This document shows, one piece after another, positions 1 through 8,480 of a stretch of 22,175 nucleotides of DNA (position 1 is its first letter; each line of letters starts with the position of its first letter). The notes beneath the pieces were generated by a model. That model worked only from the letters and a program-made list of their open reading frames with translations, was not told where the DNA came from and made no database searches. The translations under genes were made by a program, and so were the position numbers. Source of the DNA: Larix sibirica (lineage: Eukaryota > Streptophyta > Pinopsida > Pinales > Pinaceae). The stretch spans positions 10,558 to 32,732 of the forward strand of contig NWUY0300027790.1 in assembly GCA_004151065.3 (NCBI GenBank). The letters run 5' to 3'.

Positions 1-158
1 TTCTTCATACTAGCATCCATACATTTCTTCATCTTGCTTGCACATATACCTCTTCAAAGTGGCTTCCATGTAATTTTCATATTGGCATAGGAATATTGAT
101 TCCTCTTTGACATTGGCTGACTTCCTGTTTGACATTATTTGACATCAATGACAACTAA

Positions 159-771
159 AGTTCAACAATTTATACACAAGAAAATATTTTGAAGTATATT
201 GGTGGGATACATAGTTATTTGAGGCATACAATTCTTATGTTTAATCCAAATAATATTGACGAAGTTTGTTTCCAAGCTACTGATATTCAGTCAAGGGGAA
301 AGAATTTCCAGGACAACTTCTCAAAGGAATCGATTCAACTAGTTGCAGGAATGAACAAAGGAAAGGGTAAGACAAAGAGAACATGCATGATGAAGAAAGA
401 AGACGAGAAGCCTTTATTTTCACATTGTAAGAAGGAAAGACATGATGATTCTAAGTGTTGGAAACTCCACCTAGAATTGAAGCCAAAGAGGTTTTGGAAC
501 AATAAGGGTGATAAGAAGACCACTGCTACAATCCAACATGATCTCAAATTAGATTCAGGTGATAAAATCAAGATCATGGACATAGGCATACATGGTATAT
601 GTTCTTATATTGGTTCTATCACTAATGCTCATACGGCAAAATTTGAATCTATACACGATGAAAGGAAAATAAGTGAGCTATTCCATAATCGAGTTATCTC
701 AAAACATACTAATATTGATACACTCATTGATAATGGTTCACAAGCTAAACTCATTTCTAAAGAAATCGGGG
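159..771 (+). pseudogene. gag remnant: capsid end, zinc knuckle and start of protease
   Basis: The frame is open from 159 to 776, without an ATG; the first usable codon, TTG at 189, is not a real start because the piece is a fragment of a longer gag. Counting residues from 189, residues 1-35 look like the end of capsid. Residues 55-70 are Lys-rich. A nucleocapsid CX2CX4HX4C knuckle lies at residues 77-90, with its first Cys replaced by Phe77 while Cys80, His85 and Cys90 remain. The loop Gly before His85 is Arg. Residues 178-184 carry the retropepsin-like active site as Asp181-Asn-Gly-Ser. The frame is lost near 771, and several codons after the protease motif appear deleted. Identity as gypsy gag/protease comes from these motifs and from the pol that follows. 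Confidence 0.8.
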
Positions 772-1224
772 CTTGAAACTAAACTTCATCCTAAACCATA
801 TCCTTTGGGATGGGTATGTGAAGATGCTAAGTTATAGGTGTCTAAACAATGCAAGTTCAAATTTGCGATCACTTCTAAGTTCATTGATAGGATAGAGTTA
901 GATGTTGTACTACTTGATATTTGTGGATTTTTTTTGGGAAGTCCTTATTTGTATGACATGAAAGCTATCTTTTACAAGGAGGAGAACAAGTATCATCTCA
1001 TCAAGGATGGAATTGGTTATATCGTAAGATCCCATCATGTGAAGACTAACTTGTCTCTTATTACTATAGGTCAAATGAAAAGGATTGTAAATGTAAGAAA
1101 TAATTTTGTACTCATGATTGTAAAAGCTAAGTATGATGATAGATCCAAAGATTTCCAAGGACATGATCCTAAACATAAATATGAATTGGTTAATATTGTT
1201 TCTAGCTATGATGAAGTATTTTAG
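772..1224 (+). pseudogene. Protease end and linker to reverse transcriptase (gypsy pol remnant)
   Basis: Frame 1 picks up the protease from 772 after a frame change. It is interrupted by TAG at 835-837 and reopens to TAG at 1222-1224. The stretch shortly after 900 contains Asp-Val-Val then Leu-Asp-Ile-Cys-Gly and Leu-Gly-Ser-Pro-Tyr-Leu. This fits the second half of a retropepsin-like domain, where a hydrophobic-Gly motif packs against the active site. A GTG at 838 could be taken as a start, but reading continues upstream through one stop into protease, so this is not a separate gene. No independent function is inferred. Confidence 0.7.
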
Positions 1225-2286
1225 GAACTACAGGGATTAACTCCAAGGAGAGAGATACATCATGAGATCCAGTTGCAACAAAATAATCCTCTTACTAATA
1301 TTGGCTTGTATAGGTTATAAATGGTTGCAAATGGAGAGATAAAGAAGCAAGTTCAGGAATTAGTCGATAAAGGATTCATTCTACCAAGTACTTCTTCATG
1401 CAGGTCACCCATTATGTTGGTACCAAAGAAAGACAATACATGGAGACGATGAAAAATATGATTACCCTCTTCCTTGTATTGATGATTTGTTTGATAACAA
1501 AATGAAACTTATTTCAATAAGTTAGACTTGAGAAGTGGTTATCATCAAGTGAGGATCAATGAAGGTGATATTTGGAAAACTACTTTTAAAACAAAACAAG
1601 GTATATTTGAATGGTTGGTTATACCCTTTGGGATTTATAATGCTCCTGCTACTTTCATGTGTGTTATGAATGATGTATTCAATCCATTCATAGATTATTT
1701 TGTATTAGTATACTTAGATGATATACCAATTTTCAGTCAAAGTTGGGAAGATCATGTTAATAAAATATTAGATGTTTTGAAAAAAGAGAAATTGTACCTA
1801 AAGATGTCAAAACGTAAATTTGGGAAAACATATTTAGCTTATTTGGGATATATAGTAGCAGGTGGTGAATTTAAAATTGGTCCCTATAAAGTTGAAGCCA
1901 TTATGAAGTGGCCCAATCCTAATAACATGACAAAATTTAGGAGCTTCATGGGAGCAGTTCAGTATTGGAGGAAGTTCATTGCTAACTTTTCATTTATTGC
2001 ATCTCCTTTACATGCTTTGACAAGTACTAAAAAAGTATTCCAGTGGGTAGGTAAACAACATAATTCCTTCGAGACTTTGAAAGTGAATATTAGTACAACC
2101 CCAATTCAAGAATTTCCAGATCTACAACATCCATTTGAGATTGAAACTGATGCAAGTGATTATGCCATGGGAGCAATGCTAATAAAAAGAAGGAAACCAA
2201 TTTGTTACCATTATGAGACCTTCACTAGTGCAATAAGGAATTATCCTACATATGACAAGGAACTGTATGCTTTGTTTAGAGTGTGA
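1225..2286 (+). pseudogene. Reverse transcriptase and start of RNase H (gypsy pol remnant)
   Basis: The entry region (1225-1449) ends in a segment reading Val-Pro-Lys-Lys-Asp, the usual lead-in to the RT fingers. About 40 bases are then missing near 1450 compared with the family, with TGA at 1450-1452 and a short frame excursion to about 1498. From 1498 the frame is clean to 2286. The first catalytic Asp is in Leu-Asp-Leu-Arg-Ser-Gly-Tyr (codon 1525-1527), and the Tyr-Leu-Asp-Asp box is at 1711-1722, so the three RT metal ligands survive. RNase H begins with Glu-Thr-Asp-Ala-Ser (Asp at 2149-2151), and its Glu is in Asp-Lys-Glu-Leu-Tyr (2260-2262). The frame stops at 2284-2286 through a frameshift. 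Confidence 0.9.
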
Positions 2287-2615
2287 AGAAGTGGAAACAT
2301 TATATGATGGGAAAAGAGAAAATTATACATACATATCATCATCCTTTGTAGTATCTCCAACCACAAACCAAGATACAAAATTCATGTCATTTCTGATGGA
2401 TGGGATTCCTGCAACAATTCCATTTTGTCATCACATATAAGAAAGGTACACAAAAAAAAGTTCTTGATATGTTATCAAGAACTTTTGTTAATTCCTCCAT
2501 TATTTTACATCATAGTTCATTAGCTCATGAAAGTTACATTGAACAATATGCTAAATATGAATATTTTAAGGATGCATATAAAACACTAACCCATGGTACT
2601 AAAGAGGAAGAATAA
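2283..2615 (+). pseudogene. RNase H second half (gypsy pol remnant, catalytic Asp lost)
   Basis: After a frameshift, frame 3 continues RNase H from 2283. The third catalytic Asp expected in the His-Thr-Asp-His motif is Tyr (TAT, 2334-2336). TAG at 2349-2351 and TGA at 2394-2396 interrupt the domain. The tail reads Tyr-Lys-Lys-Gly-Thr followed by Leu-Asp-Met-Leu-Ser-Arg, with the last RNase H Asp kept at 2466-2468. Small open frames here (2252-2440, 2400-2615) are fragments or shadows of this one domain and not separate genes. The stretch ends in an acidic run and TAA at 2613-2615. Confidence 0.85.
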
Positions 2616-2892
2616 TACTATCATGTACATGGAAAATTATTATATCATCTTGGTAAATTGTGTATTCCATGAGATGAGAGAGTACATGTAATCAGAGAAG
2701 CACACACTTCTCTCATTTTGGTCATTTTGGTATAGGAAAAACAATAGCTCAATTGGAACACTATTGTTACTGGCCTCGAATGAATGAAACTATGTCCAAA
2801 TATGTAAAATGATGTGTCATGTGTGCCACTAGAAAACCAAGTAACAAAAAATTGGGTTTGTACTTGCCACTTCTTGTACCTTCTTGTCCATG
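2616..2892 (+). pseudogene. Integrase N-terminal HHCC zinc-binding domain (remnant)
   Basis: Frame 3 from 2616 to about 2720, then frame 2 to about 2892, gives an integrase HHCC domain. The ligands are His at 2703-2705 and 2723-2725 and Cys at 2813-2815 and 2822-2824, so all four survive in spite of the breaks. TGA at 2670-2672, a frame change between the two His (at a short tandem repeat of CATTTTGGT at about 2714-2731) and TGA at 2810-2812 disrupt it. Tyr-Trp-Pro-Arg-Met between the His and Cys pairs is typical of plant gypsy integrase. A one-base loss near 2892 moves reading into frame 3. Confidence 0.8.
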
Positions 2893-3769
2893 AAAAAGTG
2901 TCTATGGATTTTGTAGGAGGTCTACCTATGTCTAAGAAAGTTCATGATTATCTATATGTTGTTGTAGATAGATTTAGTAAAATGTGTGTTCTGGTTCCTT
3001 GTAAGAAGCACGTGATAGGAGAAAATACTACACACTTGTTCTTCCAGCATGTATGGGTTCATTTTGGGTTGTCCACATCCATTGTATCTGATAGAGACTC
3101 CTACTTCCTTGGGGAACTTTGGTCAACTATATGGGTATTAATGGACATTATGCTTCATAAGAGCACTACTTTTCATCCATAGACCAATGGATATACAAAA
3201 GTGGTTAACAAGACAATGATACACCTACTTTGAGGATATTGTAACAAGCATCCTAATATTTGGGATGAATAGTTGTATTATGTACAACATGCCTATAATC
3301 ACGCCATACATTATTATACACAGAAGTATTCTTTTGATACATGTTTTGGTTACTTGCCTAAGTCTCCTTTAGGATTCATGTTTTGGCAGGATTTAATGGC
3401 GGATGGACATAATGATACAAATACAGCCAATAAGTTCATCCAGAAGATCCAATTGGTTCATCAGGCTGTACATGAACAATTAGAGAAGATCCAAGCCAAG
3501 TATAAGGATAGGCATGGCAAGCATAATGTTGATCATCCCTTCCAATTTGGTGATCAATTTTAGTTATACACTAGCAAGGAATGCCTTAAAGGTGAAGGTA
3601 AAAAGATTAAATCAATTAGGTATGGTCCATTTACAATCTTGGAAAATATTGGTGACAATGCTTTTCGGTTAAAGCTACCTCCATATATGAAGATGTATTC
3701 CATGGTTAATATTGAAAAATTGAAACTATATGAGCATCCCATGATAATGGATCAAATGACAATGTTTAA
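2892..3769 (+). pseudogene. Integrase catalytic core and C-terminal domain (remnant, Glu lost)
   Basis: The core shows the first catalytic Asp in Ser-Met-Asp-Phe-Val (2907-2909) and the second in Val-Ser-Asp-Arg-Asp (3090-3092). The catalytic Glu expected about a dozen bases past the His-Pro-stop is a Lys codon (AAA, 3198-3200), so the DDE triad is broken. Stops interrupt it at 3180, 3231, 3270 and 3561. The piece 3273-3563 continues the core end and the linker, including Lys-Tyr-Lys-Asp-Arg-His. From 3561 the GPY/F-type C-terminal domain follows, with Arg-Tyr-Gly-Pro-Phe. A frame change near 3760 separates it from the tail. Confidence 0.88.
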
Positions 3770-3970
3770 GTTCCTTATGTTGAAGATTTTTCTCCTGAAT
3801 ATCTTGATGAGTTGCAGGAAGATGTTGTTCGTGATAGGAGGGTGAGGAATTCACTTAGAGGTGAAGTGGAATATCTTCATGTGGGTCTAAAAGAAATTCA
3901 TCTAGGTAAAGCACAATTGATGGAAGCCGAAAAAGTGAGGGAGATGTACCCTCACTTCCTTTCTAAGTGA
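3770..3970 (+). pseudogene. Chromodomain-like C-terminal tail of integrase
   Basis: Frame 2 is open from about 3770 to TGA at 3968-3970. It begins with an acidic linker, then an Arg-Arg-Val-Arg run, Gly-Glu-Val-Glu-Tyr-Leu, and Glu-Lys-Val-Arg-Glu shortly before the end. This layout resembles the chromodomain found after integrase in plant chromoviruses, where it steers insertion to marked chromatin. The usual Trp of the Trp-Lys-Gly motif is not evident, so this is a degenerate or variant form, and the domain call is an inference from layout. The assembly duplication starts inside it: the second copy at 10630-10687 carries only its last part. Confidence 0.55.
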
Positions 3971-4001
3971 AATCAGACTTTTGGTGGTCCAAAAGATTCT
4001 T

Positions 4002-4011
4002 AGTGGGGAGG
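4002..4011 (+). promoter_or_regulatory. Polypurine tract of the plus-strand gypsy element
   Basis: A purine run AGTGGGGAGG lies 31 bases after the last pol stop and directly before the LTR. Such a tract primes plus-strand DNA synthesis during reverse transcription. The next bases, TATTATCC, look like a LTR start whose terminal TG has become TA. Confidence 0.65.
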
Positions 4012-4221
4012 TATTATCCATGAGGTCGATCCATTCAGACATTTTTAAATTCTTCTAAAAATATCTTCAAGTTGAATATCTTTCCAATGCAATTCGACCG
4101 GGGTCAATAGATACGGTATGCGAAAGTTATGGCCTGCTGAAGTTAACCATAAACAGGTAAAAAATTGCAAACAAGGTATAATGATGATGTCATCCTATTG
4201 ACGCAGATGAATCAGAATTTA

Positions 4222-4359
4222 ACATGTGGACCAACCAACAGTTGACATGTGTACCAACCAACAGTTGACATGTGTACCAACCAACAGTTGACATGTGGAC
4301 CAATCTAAAGCTTCCATGTGGACCAATCCAAAGATGACATGTGTACCAATCAATTGTTG
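4222..4359 (+). repeat. 23-bp tandem repeat, six copies, inside the LTR
   Basis: Units start at 4222, 4245, 4268, 4291, 4314 and 4337, each 23 bases. The shared core is ACATGTGKACCAA followed by a variable tail. The first three tails are identical (CCAACAGTTG at the end) and later ones have diverged, and a seventh decayed unit may follow at 4360-4382. Because 23 is not a multiple of three, translation gives cycling peptides in all frames, which explains the spurious minus-strand open frame here. The duplicate is at 10939-11076. Confidence 0.93.
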
Positions 4360-4414
4360 ATACGTGGCAAGGTGTACGTGTGACAAGATGCATAGGTGGA
4401 AAGGGCATATCCAA

Positions 4415-4735
4415 GGGGATTTGATCCCATGACCTATCCTCTACAAGTAGATTACACTAATGGGTTAGGATATGTTAATTTTTGGATTGAATTTTATTTA
4501 AATATATTGTTACCGACTCAACAAAACAAAGTAATGATTCAGAGGGATTAGATACCACGACCTATCCTCTACAAGTAGATCACTCACCATTGCACCAAGT
4601 ATTCCAACCTTTTCAACACTCAGAGCATAATTTATTCATAGTTGATATTATATCTCTAAAATAATGTAAAGAGGCAGATCACATGGGATGTGAACCCCAT
4701 CCTCTCCACCACGATTCAAGTTCCTTTTCCACCAT
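4415..4735 (-). repeat. Three tRNA-like (B-box-like) modules in the LTR
   Basis: Modules at 4415-4467, 4544-4600 and 4685-4735 each begin on the plus strand with a GGGAT...CC palindrome-like word. The first two then share an exact 22-base word (4431-4452 and 4559-4580, 128 bases apart). Read on the minus strand, the third contains GGTTCACATCC and the first GGATCAAATCC, near the Pol III B-box consensus GGTTCGANTCC, preceded by tRNA-like text. No folding tRNA is visible. They may be tRNA-derived debris or a repeat that converged on the motif. The duplicates are at 11132-11452. Confidence 0.4.
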
Positions 4736-4754
4736 AGCATGCACTAAGATGTGT

Positions 4755-4762
4755 TATATAAA
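4755..4762 (+). promoter_or_regulatory. TATA box of the LTR
   Basis: TATATAAA lies in the second half of the LTR and fits a Pol II core promoter that would set the U3/R border about 30 bases downstream. The surrounding TGTGTT and AACACA form a small inverted repeat. Activity is not implied; the element is dead. The duplicate is at 11472-11479. Confidence 0.45.
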
Positions 4763-5030
4763 AACACATAATTGATTTGAAAGGAAGTCACTATTCCGTG
4801 TATTGAGAAAATCATCAAACTTGTGTTCATTTGTTGCAGGAAGAGGTTGTTATAGGTTGTGATGCCGAGTTATTTTCTTCCTAGAAGAATACCAGCAGCC
4901 AATATTACAGATTGGAGTCCATTCCTTGATGTAAAGAAGACATATTATTGAAATTTGCATCATTTTAGTGGATCGGTTCCTCACTTCAAGCGGAACCAAA
5001 GACGTATCCCATGAGGGTGAACTCCATTAT

Positions 5031-6310
5031 CAATTTACTGAGTATCGTATATGTTTATTGCTGTTATTTTCTCAATTTCAATCCTTTAATATGTCGATTT
5101 TTAATTTATTAAGCCAATTTTGAACAAAGTTATGGGAAAATTGAGAAGCATTATTTTGAAACTCGAATTAGTGTAATGAAGCATGTTTTAGCACTAATTT
5201 CACATCATAGGATAAGACATAACAACACTTATCTGATTCCAACATAACATATTATCTAATTTCCTGTACACAATTCCTTTTAAATGGACATACTACAAGT
5301 TATAGAAAGTGCTTTTCTATTTAATATTTAAATAGTTGGGAACAAATATAGATAAGCACATAAGTATTTCAAATTATAATAGAAAAGAATATACTGAATT
5401 AATCATAGCAATACTTATGTGATTCAATATAGAATAAGTCATTCCATAAACCAAACGAGCAGCCCTGAACTTCCCAATTGCAGACTAGACGAAACACTTA
5501 TATCTTTATGTTTTCCATTAGTCACTCATGATCCAAGTCATGATTCCACTAAGGGTAAAGATACTCAAGTTTTTCTCCCATATCATCCATATTAGTTTTG
5601 TTTTTTACCCTTATAAATTAATTCTTGGTCGGAACTTACCAGTTCTTTTACTAATAGTTGATACCTCCTTACACACCTTTCAAGGAGTGTAAGTATCACT
5701 ACTATTATCAATCAAGAAAACATTTTACCAACCTATAATGGTTTACACTCAAGAAAACACCTCTTTACTAACAACACACCATGTTCTACACTCTATGGCC
5801 ATAGATAATTTTATGTGTATATGTAGTACCGAGATGAACTTGAACTTAATCCATTCTTTATTTAGTTTCCATGAGTCTTTGTTTCTTACTCCCCAAAATA
5901 ATAACCCTTGTTCTTTCATCTCCTTTTGGTTTATATGTTATCCCTCCCTCCCTCAAGTTCCCTCTTATTTGTCATTAAGGGTAACAATACTTTTTTAAGT
6001 GTAGCACTCCCTTAAACTTAGGAGGGACACCTCATCTTGATTTTCTTGGATTTATAAGTGATATCAGTAATATATTCCCATTAAATAGGATATTATGATT
6101 ATTTTGTTATTACATATTTCATATTAATCCTTTTCCAAGTTGAACTGCCCCTGGAATCATGGATTCTCTTTTCTCCGATGCTGCTCATCCAGTTTGCGAG
6201 AAGTAAAATAAGTAATAACAATCACACCATTAAATATGTTTTTTCAAGTTTCAACTTCATGCTTAATTACATAAATGTAATTCAATCAATAACATTAAGG
6301 GAAAAGTATT
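5031..6310. other. AT-rich stretch without a gene, probably mostly LTR of a minus-strand gypsy
   Basis: No gene is seen. The open frames at 5738-5998 and 6178-6390 are short, match no family I know and have no codon signal. The right end abuts a minus-strand LTR start (6321), so much of this block is probably that LTR read backwards. It includes an imperfect hairpin (5660-5697) and a CT-rich run at about 5941-5954. The left limit of the LTR was not found. Confidence 0.5.
5660..5697. repeat. Imperfect inverted repeat (hairpin)
   Basis: CTTACAC at 5668 pairs with GTGTAAG ending at 5693, with CCTT/AAGG inside, one A-A mismatch and a two-base loop. GATA and TATC extend the stem outside a small bulge. 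It could fold as RNA or DNA; no function is assigned. The duplicate is at 12377-12414. Confidence 0.6.
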
Positions 6311-6333
6311 GGGATATTACATCACCCTTAAAA
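6311..6333 (-). promoter_or_regulatory. Polypurine tract and LTR start of a minus-strand gypsy element
   Basis: On the minus strand, TTTTAAGGGTGA (6333-6322) runs directly into TGTAATATCCC (6321-6311). A G-rich tract followed by TGTAAYAYCC is the usual internal-region/3' LTR junction of plant gypsy elements. The LTR would extend to lower coordinates. It pairs with the LTR end at 10274, whose reverse complement TGTAACAACC matches the LTR start at most of ten positions, as expected for the short inverted ends of one LTR family. The duplicate is at 13028-13050. Confidence 0.5.
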
Positions 6334-7959
6334 CAACACCATATTCGATGTTCCTTCATTTCTATATCACTTGAAATTTTTTATTTTTAAGATACACTTG
6401 CTTTTCATCCTTCTATATAAAGTTTACCGTGGATGGTTATACACACCAAAAATTCCCGTACATTTATGCTTCCAAAGTATTTATCACTTCTACATATATC
6501 TATTTTATTCATCATAGAAAACAATAGGTTATAACTGTATTCACTAATGACATACTTGTATTACTAGTTATTAAATCAAAATATACTTAACAACCAAATA
6601 CATTCCTTGTATATTATTGTCATTGATTCATAAAGTTATCATAGCTCATCTCCTACACAAGGAAAGGTTATTGCTTTCACTGATTCTCCAGTTACTATCA
6701 AAAGTCCTTCATAGGTGTGTGTATAGAAAATTTTCAACTTCACTTAGATTTTTTCTTCCACACTTAGCATATACAATTCATATACTGGTGTGTATACAGA
6801 GTATTTAAAGCTAAGGTACTTCTCATCCCCACAACACATAACACACGAGGGTATTCTCTTCATGAAAGCAACAATTCTCGTGCAAGTCCTCTTCACAGTG
6901 TATATGTGTGCATAAAGAAGTCTGTCAAGAGTTGTTACAACTAGGGCGTCCCCATGTTTTTCTCAGTTGAACTTAGCTTATAGGCCATCATGTGTCCTCA
7001 TGTCATGTGTTTCAGTGTCATATGTCTAGATATCAAGTGTCTTTCTATCAAGTGTTTCTACATTTTTGTATGTTTAAAGGTTCAAAATGTTTGACTAGAT
7101 TTTATACTGTGGCTAGTCATTTTTGTAATGGCTATAGGTTATGTCTCAACTGGGTTATAAGATCAATGTAATTGAACATCATTTCATCACTTTTCCAATA
7201 TGTTTCTTACTGAAATGAGATTTCATAATTATGAGGTTTTTCCTCATGCGTGACTTATTGCAACTACAAGAATTTGGTCTTCATTATGGTATTACTATCA
7301 TTACCATATACATATCCTTCTTACCTGCAACTTTTATTAAAATAACCAGACAAATTATTAGTACATATAATTATCTGTTTCCAAAATAAATCAATTCATG
7401 ATTGTCTTTAGTTGGAAATAATTCCAAATGCAATTAAATGTTGGCAGCTACATGTATATTTCTATACTCTTACATTCTTATTCAATATCTCGATCCAAAA
7501 ATCAAACATCTTCATAATTTAATACTTTCACTTAGAAAATTCATACTATTATAATTCAATCCCTTTTATTTCAACAAAAGAGATAATTATGACATACCTA
7601 CATAATTGCCAATAATACTTCCCAGGTTACCTGTTCAATTATACCTCCTGGGTATTCAACATAATCAGTCATTCCTCACCTAACCTTTTTCCTCGGATCT
7701 AGATACATCATAATAACATTTTTACTTGTATTCTGGCTTAGTACAATAACTAACATGTGCTGGTTTTATATTAACTCAAGGTGTTATTCATATCATTCTA
7801 TGTTTAGTTTAATATTCTTTGTTTTTTATATATACCTCAGTGTATCAAACAATAATTACATCGATTCAAATTGTTTAATAGTTTTCTTTTCTCAACTTTC
7901 ATCAGCACTAGATGTTGGTCTATATATTAGTCCTTAATGGCAGTATAAGGAATAATTTC
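6334..7959. other. AT-rich stretch with no gene recognised
   Basis: Both strands were scanned for reverse transcriptase, integrase and protease motifs and none was found. The open frames at 6617-6808 and 7755-7937 are short and unrecognised. A possible LTR edge lies at 6931-6941 and a region of short ATCAAGTGT/CATGTGT-like repeats at about 6988-7053. By position this should be the pol region of the minus-strand element, now deleted or decayed beyond reading. Confidence 0.5.
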
Positions 7960-8480
7960 ATGTCTTTCCTTTTCTGTTGTGACCTCTTGTGGCGTATGAA
8001 AATTATTTTCATTGATCCCTTTATGAAGGCAATTTCTTAATAAATGTCATTTTCCACATCCCCATCACTTCAATGAATTATGAAATGGTTCTTCCTCTTC
8101 TTTCCATCTAGTCATTTTTCATTTAAGTGCAGATAATCCTGCCTTTTAAATTTTCCTTTTTATTGTATGGAATATACTTGTGAGATTTCCTCTCATAGTT
8201 ATTTTTCTAGAATTACTCACAACTTGTCAAAAATGGAGCTGATTCCCTATTTCTGACAAATTCTGCAATAAAATAGAGCTAAACTCATGTTTCTTCTTTT
8301 GGGCCTTAATTAACTTCTCATTTTCATACCTAATACTTTGGAGTTCTTCTTTTATGCTTTTCATGATCTCCATCATGTTTGTAGGTTTATAGTATTTCCC
8401 TTGTCTAGGGATTCATTGTTCACATGATTTCCTTATTGCTATCCCGCTTCCTGAGAGAATATTATGTCCTCCACACCCTT
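7960..8480 (-). pseudogene. gag-like remnant of the minus-strand gypsy element
   Basis: On the minus strand an ATG-ATG at 8376-8371 opens a 49-codon frame to TGA at 8230-8228. The peptide starts Met-Met-Glu-Ile-Met-Lys and is rich in Glu, Lys, Gln and Leu, coiled-coil-like, as at the start of gag in some conifer gypsy elements (recalled from memory). About 160 bases on, 8068-8020 gives a knuckle-like Cys-Gly-Lys-stop-His-Leu-Leu-Arg-Asn-Cys, whose first Cys codon now reads TGA. The capsid normally between the two (many hundred bases) is absent, so gag is internally deleted. Stops also lie before the ATG. The duplicate is at 14677-15197. Confidence 0.4.

Larger units (their letters stand above)
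159..5030 (+). mobile_element. Degraded Ty3/gypsy LTR retrotransposon (gag-pol plus 3' LTR)
   Basis: Read across frames, the plus strand gives capsid end, CCHC knuckle, aspartic protease, reverse transcriptase, RNase H, integrase and a chromodomain-like tail, then a polypurine tract and LTR. Reverse transcriptase before integrase is the Ty3/gypsy order. The 5' LTR, primer binding site and most of capsid are missing: the window or a truncation cuts the element before position 159. I count in-frame stops at about 835, 1222, 1318, 1450, 2349, 2394, 2613, 2670, 2810, 3180, 3231, 3270 and 3561, and frame changes near 771, 1453, 1498, 2283, 2723, 2892 and 3760. It cannot make a polyprotein. The 3' end of the LTR is not resolved; 5030 is an estimate. 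Confidence 0.9.
4012..5030 (+). repeat. 3' LTR of the plus-strand gypsy element (end uncertain)
   Basis: Non-coding DNA follows the polypurine tract. It holds a 23-bp tandem repeat (4222-4359), three B-box-like modules (4415-4735) and a TATATAAA box at 4755-4762, a plausible LTR promoter about 740 bases in. No 5' LTR is present for comparison, so the right edge is only an estimate; a CCATTATCA ending near 5030 is one candidate. A minus-strand open frame at 4190-4414 is an artefact of the tandem repeat. An identical copy sits at 10729-11747 because of the assembly duplication. Confidence 0.5.

Noticed and set aside
335-1176. Minus-strand open frames at 335-589 and 910-1176
   Set aside because: They are shadows of the plus-strand gag/protease remnant, which has clear motifs.
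4222-4359. CRISPR-like array
   Set aside because: The units are head-to-tail without unique spacers, in a plant LTR.
4190-4414. 74-residue minus-strand open frame with repeated Trp-Tyr-Thr-Cys words, and its copy at 10907-11131
   Set aside because: It is a translation of the 23-bp tandem repeat; the repeated peptide follows from DNA repetition in a LTR.
5217-6321. Pairing this block with 10274-10628 plus 17346 onward as the two LTRs of one element
   Set aside because: The first 50 or so bases show weak similarity (TAACAAC, CATATTAT, TGTAC in order) but the rest does not align by eye, so pairing is unproven.
6926-7271. Solo LTR with CAAGA target duplication at 6926-6930 and 7267-7271
   Set aside because: The 5-base match does not sit next to TG...CA ends; it is probably chance.
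5738-7937. Four small plus-strand open frames (5738, 6178, 6617, 7755) and identical ones at +6717
   Set aside because: They are short, AT-driven and unrelated to known families; their exact recurrence reflects the assembly duplication, not conservation.
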